Shown here piece by piece: positions 1-11,140 of a stretch of 64,000 bases of DNA. Within the stretch, counting starts at the first letter, position 1. Each line of letters begins with the position of its first letter. Under the pieces are notes generated by a model. That model made no database searches and was not told the DNA's origin. It saw nothing but the letters and a program-made list of their open reading frames with translations. The translations under genes and the position numbers were made by a program. The stretch covers positions 186,001-250,000 of the forward strand of contig CACVBU010000194.1 of NCBI GenBank assembly GCA_902728285.1, read 5' to 3'. The stretch is from Clytia hemisphaerica. Taxonomy: Eukaryota; Cnidaria; Hydrozoa; Leptothecata; Clytiidae.

Positions 1-1101
1 ACTGGGCCGTAAAGAGAAAAATCGTGAAGACAAGAAAATTAGTGTGCCCGCCCGACCCAATGTGTTAGATGACTTGAAAAGCTCTGAGTTAAAAAGCTCT
101 CCCTCGGCCAAACGTAAAGGTTGGGTGATATTAAAATTTTGATGTTTGGGCTTTCTACAACCTTTTGACATGCAAATGTGAAAAAGAAACTCTCTTTTTT
201 CAATTTGTCAGTTTCCAGACAGTGCAACATAATTCATTTAGTCTTTGCAGACCTCCCGAAAGGTTACAGTTTTTTAGTTTAGAATTAGTATGAATGAATA
301 TTGTTGATATTGTTGACCTTTTTAGTATCGCAACACATACAAGAAACTGCTCAACATCAACACGGTGGTGAAGAGCACGTACAACCAACCAATCCTGGGC
401 TTCTTCATGATATCCAAGAAATGAAAATTGAACATGATCCAAAGAAGATGGAAGAACAACTCTCACGTAAATCAACTTTCTTTTCTTCATGTCATATCTA
501 CATCTCAAACGCTTGCTTACCACTGCTGTGTCCCATTTACAGGGTCTCCTCTATTTGGTACAAAATGAAGCGTAGATGGGAGACTCTTTAAAGGTTCAAA
601 TTCATGAGCTTGGATTTTTCGTTGCGCAATTTTCCACGTATTTGTATAGATATAACGCTTTGAAAATCTGAAATTAGAATATTTTTCAAATTTATGAAAC
701 CGTATCCTGGAAACTATCCGCTCTATTTTTGTTAAATTAGTATTGCGTAATGCACAAACAAGTTTTTATCTTTGTCAAATTTATTCTCGACAGTGGCCAC
801 CATCCGCCCCACGGAATCAAACATGACCTCAACCGCTGGGATGACAAGTCACGTGACAAGCAATGACGTCACTGTCATTCCAAAAGTCATTTCATTGGAC
901 CAGTTCGACACGTGGTCAGCAAAGTTAAATTTGTTCGTCGAAAGTTATTTGAAACCGGCTTTTGAACGAAGTTTGGATTCAACGGAGAAGAAAGATGAAG
1001 AAATGGAACGAGTTGATAAAGATTCGAAAACTTTGATGTTGTTGGTGAAATTCACTGATGCCACTCCAATTGTACGAAGCACTGTCGACTTGGTTCGATA
1101 A
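1..1101 (+). CDS. 3' part of an unrecognised multi-exon gene (last three exons)
   Basis: Three exons can be chained in one frame: 1-113 (donor GTAAAG at 114), 326-466 (donor GTAAAT at 467) and 794-1101 (acceptor CGACAG before it, stop TAA at 1099-1101). Every junction is phase 1, so the reading frame is kept through both introns, which is the main support. The visible C-terminal part is about 187 residues. It starts with a very basic Lys/Arg/Asp stretch, continues with a His/Gln/Glu-rich linker (QHIQETAQHQHGGEEH), then a Thr/Met/Ser-rich segment and a final region that may be helical and amphipathic (KLNLFVESYLKPAFERS), ending in TVDLVR. I do not recognise the family and see no catalytic motif. 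The 5' end lies outside the window. An AATAAA-like signal (AATAAAAAT) occurs near 1449, but I cannot say it is the polyadenylation site. Confidence 0.6.
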
Positions 1102-2897
1102 AGACACACCAAACAACCCTGGCTTTGCATTTTCTTTTTAAAACTAACAACAGATAAACACCAACAATTTATGCATCTTGAGGAAAGACTGATTCTTTGT
1201 TTGCTCCCGATTTCTGTATATCATTTTTAGACTCTTTGGACTAAGTTGTTCCTACTAATATGTGAGGTCTGTTCCAGAAGAATGGGCGGTCCGAACATTT
1301 TGATACATTACTCCTAACGGAAAAAAATATAACCAAAAGTAATATTCCTTGGAAAGATCATCTCAGTAATTTAAGGCTTTAGAATTTTTCAAACATTCGT
1401 CGATGAAGAAAAAACCATCGATGAAAAAACAAATAATTTTTTCAACTGGAATAAAAATCGTGAATTTATATTTTTTAATTTATACTTTCGTTGATTTTCA
1501 AATCTTTTCGGATTTTTCTTACATTTCTTGAACTAAAAAGCCGCCCTTCAAAATAGGCTAAAAATGGCCACAAATTGGCAAATGGATCCACTTTAAAAGC
1601 CTTTACATAACTTTTGAAACAAGATTTGGAACCAGTAGAAAAAATCTTCCTATTTCTCATTCGTTTTCATCTTAATTTTCGAATTAAAAAAAAAGAACTT
1701 AAACCTCGAAATCATCCACTTAATAAGAATTTAGTTTATAAGAATATTTATGATGAAATTGGCCAAAAAATTAAGAATATGTTAAGAATACCATCATCAT
1801 GAAATTTGGCAATTTACCATTGAATTGCCAATTATTACCCATCAATGAGTGCTAAAAGGTTTTAACATAAATGCTAAATTTTTGCTTAGGGTATGTATTA
1901 CATGCTAGATTTGGGACTGGATCTGACTGGGATTGGATCCAAACCTAAGAATACCGTAAGAATATTTCAGGATGATTTTCCCCTAAAAAGAATATTCATG
2001 ATGAATTGAATGGAAAAACAACGAGGTATAACTTCTTATTTCTCACTTTTTGCCTTCAGGAGCAATATATCAAAATGTGTTGTCTGCAATTTTTTTTGGA
2101 ATAAGCTTTAGTAGCACATCCTGGCTACACTTGTCAGCAATAAACTTCCCACCGTTTTGTTGTGGGTATGCTTTATTTTTATGATAAAAAAGCGCGCATT
2201 TTCCTGCCCACCAATGAAAAGATTCCATTTCATTTCATTTTTCGTTTCCAACAGTTCATTGTAAATATATACCAATAGAGTATGAATAATAGTTTTCCTT
2301 GTTAATTTATTCCTACCGATTGTACATTGTTTTGTGATATATTTTAATTTTTTGAAATATCTAAGACACCTGGTATATTTTTATTTCTCACGGCCTTTAC
2401 GCGTTTTCAATTCTCGAAAAGAAGTGTTAGCCGGAAGACTTGTCAATGCTAGCTCTTGTTAACCTAGGCTCTAAGTAAAATCAGTCATAAACTTATACTA
2501 AATACAAGAATTTCTCAACCATGAGTACTACACCATATAAATATACGCTGTGAGGAAAAATCCCGATTGTATTCAACGCGCGCACTAATGGATTTAATAT
2601 AATTTAATATAGACACTGGATAGACAAAAAGCCAGCTTTTCATTGATTTCTCATGATCTAGCCGTGTCCACAGTAATGACTTTATTGTTAATTTCGCCTA
2701 GCGAAAGTATTACGATAGCCTTTCGCGGCGGTGTCGTCGGAAAAAAAATTAGAAAACGAAAGTGCTTGATACGGTGGACGAACTCACTAAATTTAATTTA
2801 CAAATTACACGCTCGTATAACCATGGACGATTTTCGCGGGTTTTCTTTGGATTACGTAATATATCTTTGTGTCTTTAGCTTCACAGTTTTGATTTTT
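1102..2897. other. Intergenic DNA without a recognised gene
   Basis: I find no coding exon here. Between about 1690 and 2010 a short motif, TAAGAATA or a close variant, recurs (for example near 1729, 1742, 1773, 1785, 1949 and 1990), as it does again around 21073-21410. This may be an old motif-array repeat, but I cannot define ends. The 102-codon open frame at 2643-2951 runs into the satellite array and has no recognisable domain. Confidence 0.5.
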
Positions 2898-4245
2898 TCT
2901 TTATTTTCTTATAAGCATATACTTTATAAGAATCAAATCAATAACTCTTGATAGACGGTAATGTACCTTTCGGTAATTAGTTCTTACAAAGTAAACAAAG
3001 GATGGCACACAATATGAGCATATTTATTTCTCTTATAAGCATATACTTTATAAGAATCAAATCAATAACTCTTGATAGACGGTGATATACCTTTCGGTAA
3101 TTAGTTCTTACAAAGTAAACAAGGGATGGCGCACAATATGAGCTTATTTATTTTTCTTATAAGCATATACTTTATAAGAATCAAATCAATAACTCTTGAT
3201 AGACGGTGATATACCTTTCGGTAATTAGTTCTTACTAAGTAAACAAGCAATGGCACACACTATGAGCATACTTATTTTTCTTATAAGCATTTACTTTATA
3301 AGAATCAAATCAATAACTCTTGATAGACGGTGATATACCTTTCGGTAATTAGTTCTTACAAAGTAAACAAGGGATGGCGCACAATATGAGCTTATTTATT
3401 TTTCTTATAAGCATATACTTTATAAGAATCAAATCAATAACTCTTGATTAGAAGGTGATATACCTTTCGGTAATTAGTTCTTACTAAGTAAACAAGCAAT
3501 GGCACACAATATGAGCATATTTATTTTTCTTATAAGCATATACTTTATAAGAATCAAATCAATAACTCTTGATAGACGGTGATATACCTTTCGGTAATTA
3601 GTTCTTACAAAGTAAACAAAGGATGGCACACAATATGAGCATATTTATTTTTCTTATAAGCATATACTTTATAAGAATCAAATCGACACCTCTTGATAGA
3701 CGGTGATATCCCTTTCGGTAATTAGTTTTTACTAAGTAAACAAGCGATGGCACACAATATGAGCATATTTATATTTCTTATAAGCATATACTTTATAAGA
3801 ATCAAATCAATAACTCTTGATAGACGGCGATATACCTTTTGGTAATTAGTTCTTACAGAGTAAACAAGAGATGGCGCACAATATGAGCATGTTCATTTTT
3901 CCTATAAGCATATTCTTTATAAGAATCAAATCAATAACTCTTGATAGATGGTGATATACCTTTCGGTAATTAGTTCTTACAAAGTAAACAAGTGATGGCA
4001 CACAATATGAGCACATTTATTTTTCTTATAAGCATATACTTTATAAGAATCAAATCAATAACTCTTTATAGACGGTAATATACCTTTCGGTAATTAGTTC
4101 TTACAAAGTAAACAAGGGATTGCGCACAATATGAGCATATTCGTTTTTCTTATAAGCATATACTTTATAAGAATCAAATCAATAACTTTTGATAGACGGT
4201 GATATTACCTTTTTTTATTAGTTCTTAAAAATTAAACAACAATTG
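2898..4245. repeat. 124-bp tandem satellite array, about 11 copies
   Basis: A unit of 124 bp repeats head to tail. The landmark ATAAGCATATACTTTATAAG begins at 2911, 3035, 3159, 3283, 3407, 3532, 3656, 3780, 3904, 4028 and 4152; the one 125-bp step (3407 to 3532) comes from an extra T in the fifth copy. Each unit carries a 9-bp inverted repeat, TTCTTATAA and TTATAAGAA, around a 9-nt loop. Copies are more than 90 percent alike by eye. Copies 2 and 4 share one variant (AAGGGATGGCGCAC, AGCTTATTTA) and copies 3 and 5 share another (ACTAAGTAAACAAGCAATGG), so a 248-bp dimer was itself duplicated. The last copy decays into unique sequence near 4200-4245. Confidence 0.95.
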
Positions 4246-6477
4246 TTCTTAAATTGGTCTTATTTTTTTAGCGATTTTGAGCCTCGTTGTTCTTATAAAA
4301 TTGTTTCATCAAGGCTCGATGTAAAGTAGATTTCAAATTAGCTTCAATCTCTACTTCTTGTTTTTCCTATGTAGTTTAAATTCTAGGCGAAATTTTCGAC
4401 TTCAAGTCGTCTTGTTTACTTTCCTTCCTTCATTATAAAAAATGTTTCGTAGCATTTTAATCTTTTTTTCCATCAAATAACGGTCTTTCAATTCACAAAT
4501 GAGAGTTAAAGTGTTCCTTAGAGATGCAAGCGCATCAAAATAATTGCTAATTAAGTGTCGTTGTGACGTTTCAAGTCGTACCAAAGGGAGGCCAAGACAC
4601 TCAAGTCTAATAATATATGTCAATCTTAGCTCTTCTCAGAAAAATGAACTCGAATGACTATTCCACTGGCCAATTTTCCGCTAGTTTATGTATGTGTGTT
4701 TTTCTGTGACGGAGACGGTAAGGCTCTAACTTGACTAGATCCTGACCAGCTGAGGACGACGGTAAATCAGCACTTTTACCGCCCTCGATTTTGCGGGTGT
4801 CAGAAAAGTGCGGGTTTTTCCAAATCGCTTTCAGTCACTCTCTACCGTCCTCAAAAGAGCAAGTACATAAACTCGCTATTTCCGCCAGCAAGATGACTAT
4901 TCAGCCGACCGAGGAACTAGGAATTCTGACCCTGACCCCCTGCCCTCTTAGACAGGAACCCGTCTGCGTATTTTTTTAAATCTGATGAATACTTGACGGG
5001 TCAGAGCTGTGAGTCCGATTTTGGACTCAAAAAAATTACAGTGGGAAATTCGAATTTAGCGCTGTCCTCACTTACTAAAATAAAAAACAAATTTCGGAAG
5101 TTGCGCTTTCTCTAAGAAAGTGTGACCAGTGAAACAATAACAGAATTTGATTGGCTGTGTTTTCAACCGTTATTAGGATATGGAAAATTCAAACTGTCAG
5201 CCCATACCATGCTATATATTTCGCCATCAGTATATAGAATAAGAAATCATATAGCATGGATCTCCAGGCTACTGCCCTCTCTGATATCAAAGCTCTCTGG
5301 AAGGTCTTAGCGTGGGCGGCCGCCATTACGCCATCGGAATATCAGATAAACAGCGCGGGCGGTTTTAAATTTCCCATGGTATTTTCTACCCGGGGTAGAC
5401 TTATCAAGAACAAAGGAACGAGCATGCGTATTAGGTTCAAGGTGGACTTAGTCTCCACGCATTTTTCTTTTCACAGTCATTTCTCCACGACGAAAGACTT
5501 AGTTTTTGAACGCGTTTCAACACTTAGAAAATTTTCATCAAATTTTGGAATTTCGTTAGAGTTTGACTTTGAAAGCCGTACATGTGGTAATTTTTCTTCA
5601 AATAGTTATTTTTATATGTTATATTTTTTCATCTATTCTATTACATTATATCAACTAATTTCCAGTTTATCATTGATTTCTTCATTCAAAACAGTCAGAA
5701 TTATGGAACTTTTTTGTTTTTTGACTCGTGACTGGTGATAAAAAGTTGCCATGTGTGTGAGAAACTTTTCCTTGTGAAAGCATGGGACCTCTTTGGGGGA
5801 TGGTTCAAGCTGATCCCCAATTTCGCCATTCCATTAATTATCTGATTTCTGTCAAACCATCATAATGCATGCTGTCAACTCTCCCTCACCAAAATGCTGT
5901 GAGTCAAAAATATTTTTGCTAAGGGGCCAAGCAGTTTCCATGAATGCCTGATTGAATGGGCGTTCTCACTTCTGTGAATGCGTGAAAATTAAAAGATATA
6001 TATTTTGAATGCGTGAATAGAAATTGTGTAAATTTCAAAAAAAAATTTGTGAATGCGTGATTTTGGTAAAATAAAATTGCATGATTGCGTGAATTGAAAT
6101 TTTGCTGGGGGGCTTGGTAAGTGCCAAATTTTCCTGACCAGAAAAATATTTTTCAGTGTAAAACTGATTTTTATGAAACCAGAAAATACAGTAGGAGATT
6201 TTCCTATCTAAACTGATTTTTACCAGGGAAATTTTGCGAAACCAGGAAATCAAGAAACTTTTCCTCCGTTGTGATTTTATCTGCAGTTTTTAAATTTTTT
6301 AAATTTTGGGAGAAAGGACAATTCAAGAGAATTTCGTGCTACCCCCGTCGGAGGACGTACATTTTCAAATTTTTCTAGCCTTTGAAATAATTTTTTTTCC
6401 AGCACTTGGTTGTTGGAAATTTGGATTTAAATCCATGTATATTTTTTGTTTATTTTTCTATGTTTGTTAGTTTGTTT
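4246..6477. other. Intergenic DNA without a recognised gene
   Basis: No exon with support is visible. An 11-bp inverted repeat (CCATGCTATAT at 5207-5217, ATATAGCATGG at 5249-5259) lies within a locally GC-richer stretch that includes a 160-codon open frame (5256-5738) lacking any recognisable domain. From 5940 to 6095 the motif TGAATGCGTGA or a close variant recurs about four times, possibly another short motif array. Confidence 0.5.
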
Positions 6478-8124
6478 GGACACTGTCATTTAAATGGTAC
6501 AAAAAATAGCTGTTTTTGCACCATCTTTACACCCCCGACTAGTTTTGAAAATTAAAGACTCGTAAATGTCTACTTAGGCCCTACACTGATACCTGTGGTT
6601 AAGTTAAAAGGTCCGTTTTCGGACCCATGCTGGTCCCGTAACTTTAAAAGGTATACTTAAAGAGATATAAGCTTTTGAACTGCGGTCCTAAAAAGGACAA
6701 TGAATTGTCCTAACTGAAAGGATAATGAGTTATCCAAGATCAATAAGTCTTGATAGGGTGCTCCGATCAAGTCGAAATTTGGTACACATGAAGAACCTTA
6801 TCCTACAACAAGATTCCAATTAAAAACTTGTAAAAAGGTCCAAAAATGGACAATAAATTGTCCTAGATGTTCTAAGTATGGGCAATTAATTGTCATCAAA
6901 ATCAACTTTAAAACAAAAATTCATTCAAGATCCTCTCAGATCAGGCTCTAAATATCTCAAACATAAGATGATTAAAATGAAAATCGTTGAACGGCCCCTC
7001 TGATGGACAATCTGTTGTCCTAAAGGCAAATGTATTTAAATTAACCACTTTTTGTGCTCTAACGCTAGGGATTCAACCATTTTTATCTTTTCCAAAATAG
7101 TGCCAAAACTATTAGCTTATATAAAAGCTAAAATTTTGCACAAAACTGTATGAATGGTTTACAATTAGTGTCCAGATAACAAATTTTGGTTATTCGGTCC
7201 CAAAAAGGACAATAAATTGTCATTTTTGTAAAATATAACAGTTAAAGTATGGACAATTAATTGTCCTAAATATGGACCATTTAACCTATATCTGACTCTA
7301 AAACAGCTACAGCTGGTACTATTATACCTCAAATCATGATAAAAACATGAGGGATAAGTCAAAACGGGCCATTAAATGGACAAAATGTTGTCTTGTAGTT
7401 GCGGTAAAAATAGATAGACTATGGAGCTTTTAGATATCATTTGCAGGACAATTTTTTGTCTAACTTTGGACCCTTTTACATTCAAACTAATTTAGTATTT
7501 CTTAGTTTATATTCTTACAGTAATAAATTAGGAGAGTTGTTCCACTCTTTTTTATATAGCTCTACCTTTTTCTTCTAAAGATAAAAGAAAAAATTCCTCT
7601 TTGAAGAGCTAAAAGACAACAATTTGTCCAAAAATGGACCTTTTATCTGCCCATTTTACTTTTCACATTACAGGTTTTATGTTTAACCATAGTGTTTTTG
7701 TGTTAAAGATCACTTGATAGTTTCAGTTTTGACCACTTTCATAATTTAGATACTAAAACTAATGTAAAATTAAGGACAACTTTATTGTCCTATTTTGGGA
7801 CCCAAGAACGTAAAAAGTGGGCCTTTTTACTATTAGGAGTTAAAACAACCATTCAGCTTTAGTTTAAACTAGGTTTGGTATAGACTAAGCTTAAATGGCC
7901 CTTTTTAGGACAATCCTTTTGTCTGGACAACAAATTAGCCATATTTGGGCCATTTAACCCCCTGGAGTGATTTTAACCATCCTTCACCCTTTCTAATGTT
8001 AATATAGAGGTTTTCTGAGATTTTCCCTAATTTTTGATGTAATTTGGGCAAGTTATTACAAAAACCTTATTTTAAGCCATTTTTGGCATGGTGCATGATT
8101 TGTACCATTTAAATGACAGTGTCC
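6478..8124. mobile_element. Non-autonomous TIR element filled with GGACAAT...ATTGTCC palindromes
   Basis: The ends are inverted repeats of about 26 bp: the left end reads GGACACTGTCATTTAAATGG and then TACAAA, and the reverse complement of the right end reads the same. The flanks are GTTT at 6474-6477 and GTTT at 8125-8128, a candidate 4-bp target-site duplication. There is no long open frame, so it would be non-autonomous. The 1647-bp interior holds about twelve variants of a palindrome built on GGACAATNAATTGTCC (near 6695, 6848, 6882, 7003, 7207, 7251, 7375, 7444, 7613, 7772, 7909 and 7923). The superfamily is not clear from the ends. Confidence 0.8.
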
Positions 8125-8128
8125 GTTT

Positions 8129-9481
8129 GGACTGCGGGTCGGTTCAGGGTTATGCAATCTGGGGGAGGCTGAGTGTTGGACGTCCATAAAACATGTTTAA
8201 AGCCGCTGCACCTGTCGCAAGTCAGGGACTCCAGATTGCATTGGTTGGGTTTTTGAGTGGGTTTTGGTGTTTGTGTTTTTCTGCTTGGCTTTTTAAACTT
8301 TATGTCTATTGGTTTGTTGGTTCTTTTTCGCATAAAATTCTCATTTCTTGACAGGATGTTTGATTGGTTTGATTTATATATTTAGAAAAATTCAAAAAAA
8401 TGGAAAAAAAACGTATAATTATAAAAATATTAGTGCCTTTTTATGTTTCATCTTTATTTTATTTCGTATTTTCAACACTTTCTCTCCTTGAGGTCAGATC
8501 TCTGATCTTCACCATATATACTTTTGCAGATGTGTTGGAAATTCCACTCTTTTTTGCCGTTTTTAATTAAATTGCCTTAGAAATTTCAAATTTTGGTGAA
8601 AACTTTTACCCTGTCTTGTGTCTAAGAGAACTACTGTAAAATGAGCAGAAAATTCTGAGGTAACTTTTTATGTTGGAAATTAAATTTTTGTTTTGGAGAA
8701 ATGTTGAGATGCATCAAGGGGTCTACTGCCCAATATAGGGGAGTTGAGGTGCATTAGTCTAATACTGCCCAAATAAAGTTGAAGAGTTGAGAGGTAGTTA
8801 AAAACAATTTCTTACTTTGTATACCTTGGTATTATTTTTTGCTGGTACTTAATTTTGCAATTTTTAGGTCAAATTTTGCCAAATTTAGTATCGTTTAAAT
8901 TTTTCAAAAATACAAAATCGCAAAATTAAATACACGCAAAAAAATCTCCAAATAGGCCGAGAATCAAAAACACTTATTTGTTACACTTACTTACTATTTT
9001 TGTCATTAGTTTTGTTACAATTTTCGGTATGTTTACACCCTATACGTTTTGTTTCAAGCAAAATCAGTCATTTTCTTGCTTTATTCCCACTTTTTGAAAA
9101 TGCCCAATTTAGTGAATCGTGAAATTTTTAATACACGCAAACATTTTCAAAAACTGACAATCACGAAATCGAATACACGCGAAACAGGTTTCCCGCAAAA
9201 TATAATACCAATTAAGTTATATCCATATGAAAAATGTCAGCTCTTGAAATTAAATTATAGCACAGGTGCAATGTAGTGTGGTCCATGAAATGTTTTCAGC
9301 ATAATAAACTGCTGAATTAAACACTCCTCTATTTTAAAGTTTTTCTCTTGACTTTCCAAGAAGTTTGCCAAATTTCAGATACTCTTAGCTTGCTCTGATA
9401 AGTAACTAACGTTTTTTAATTAAGTACTGTACTCTTTTCTTTCCTACAAGGACAGATATAACATATCTTCGCTATACTGTA
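8129..9481. other. Intergenic DNA, with one weak TIR element
   Basis: No gene is recognised. A possible small element lies at about 8826-9212: the left end TTGGTATTATTTTTTGC matches the reverse complement of the right end (TTGGTATTATATTTTGC), and the interior repeats a motif like AAATTNAATACACGCAAA three times. No target-site duplication is obvious, so this part is tentative. Near 8220 a segment (AATCTGGGGGAGGCTGAGTG) resembles one inside the element at 14366-15522. Confidence 0.45.
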
Positions 9482-10278
9482 TCGCTACCTTAATTCAAAA
9501 GGGGCCTAAGTCCTGTGAGCCTTAATTCAAAAGGGGCCTAAGTCCATTTTGGTCATTTTGAGCAAATTTCGATTAAAGTTTTTCCTTTATTCTGAAACCA
9601 TTTTTGATGGTAAAGCTTTGAAGTAAATGTTTTCTGAAAGCCATAGCTTGAACTTGTTTTTTCAATAAAAAGGCATTCTTTTGGAAAGTAGATATTTTTG
9701 TACGTACTAGGTGCAACTTAGTAAATCTTACAGAGTGGACTTAGGCCTTTTTTGAATTAAACATGAATTTTGAAAAATGTGTGAGGGTTAATTTCTGTCT
9801 TTAAAAGTTCAAAACCTGCACATACGACACACCAAAATAAAGCCACTTACACCTAGATTTAAGATAAAGAGGAAAGACAATCTCAGTAAGATAAAGAAAA
9901 ACTCAATTAAACTTTTTAGGATGCATGGACTTAGGCCCATTTGCAATTTAATTGGACTTAGGCCTCTTTAAAACATAACAAACTTATTTTGGTGGACTTA
10001 GGCCCTTTATTGTAAAGAGATGATGGACTTAGGCCCTTAATTGTAAAAAGATGATGGACTTAGGCCTCTTTTGAATTAAACATCACTTTTATCAGAGCTT
10101 CAGTATGAAGTTATGAACCGTTTTAACTTCAAAAACTACTTGTTATATACATCAAAAAAGAGCAAATGAGCCAGAGATTGAGAAAAACTAAAAATCTCAA
10201 ATTTCATAAAAATGGACTTAGGCCCCTTTTGAATTGGGGGGTACCTGGACTTAGGCCCCTTTTGAATTAAAGTAGCGA
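9482..10278. mobile_element. TIR element built of GGACTTAGGCCCC repeats
   Basis: The left end TCGCTACCTTAATTCAAAAG is followed by GGGCCTAAGTCC; the reverse complement of the right end is TCGCTACTTTAATTCAAAAG followed by the same 12 bases. A second, inner copy of the same block sits 30 bp inside each end (9519 onward on the left, 10205 onward on the right), so each arm carries the block twice. In total about ten copies of GGACTTAGGCC occur, two in reverse orientation on the left and eight forward to the right (near 9737, 9928, 9954, 9993, 10024, 10054, 10213 and 10243). No target-site duplication is evident. No coding capacity is seen; 797 bp in all. Confidence 0.8.
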
Positions 10279-11140
10279 ATTGTTTAATACCACATGAAAT
10301 TATATCTTTGTATTAGACAAGGAATGTGGTTGATTTGAGGGGCAGTGGGCTTGGCACTCATATGCAGAAATTTTCATCCAATGCGTTAAAGCTCTAAAGG
10401 TTGGGAAAATGTTCAACATCTGGAAAGTTTAGATTACAAAATTTTGCAAGATCGCGTCAAGGATTTTTCAGTGGGAGGCCTGGTAACCCAACCCAGCCTC
10501 CTGAATTATCTTGGTATATATATATATCATATATCTTTATATTCATAAAGTTATCCCAAGTGAAGTTGCAACTATAATTGTGTCTTGTGTCTCTAATAAA
10601 AGAAATGTAATTTTCCACTCCATGTCGTTATAATCCTTTTATACTATTATTATCATATGAGTTCTGAGGGGAAACTCCATTTTAGGGTTTTCCACTTTTG
10701 ATTTTGAATTCAATTTCTAAAATAGAGAGAGATAACAGTTAACAATAAAATCCTTCATCACAAAAGCCAACAAAAAGAAAGAGTAATTGTAAGGTTGTCA
10801 TGGCGACTGTTTATGCAAAAAGATGCTATTACAAGCTATTATTACTCTACCCTTTAAAAAGAAAAGCATGTGATTTTAAAGTCAAGTTCTTAGTGTCTGA
10901 AATTTGAATTGCAGCACAGGAAATAATGAGACAATCACTCTGAAAGCTGTTTTGTCCATTATGATAGATAGACCTTTTTTAGAATGTCAACTTAAATCTC
11001 AAGATAATTTTGTATTATGTTATTGTTTGAAGTCTTGATTTTTTTAAGTAAGCACACTTTCTCTTAAATTACTACATTGTGTTTCTTTTCCTCAAAATTT
11101 CCAGCTAAAAATAAATAAAACAAACAAAAAGAAACTCAAA
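10279..11140. other. Region upstream of the topoisomerase I gene
   Basis: No gene is recognised. The stretch includes a short TA dinucleotide run near 10515-10530 and should contain the promoter and 5' UTR of the topoisomerase gene that begins at 11141. I see no TATA box or other core element that I can place with confidence. Confidence 0.4.

Noticed and set aside
2643..2951. 102-codon open frame on the + strand
   Set aside because: Its end lies in the 124-bp satellite and it has no domain, splice or family support.
2898..4245. A CRISPR array
   Set aside because: The 124-bp units are contiguous without unique spacers and the context is eukaryotic.
5256..5738. 160-codon open frame on the + strand
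   Set aside because: Composition is like the surrounding non-coding DNA in its second half and no domain is recognisable; no splice partners found.
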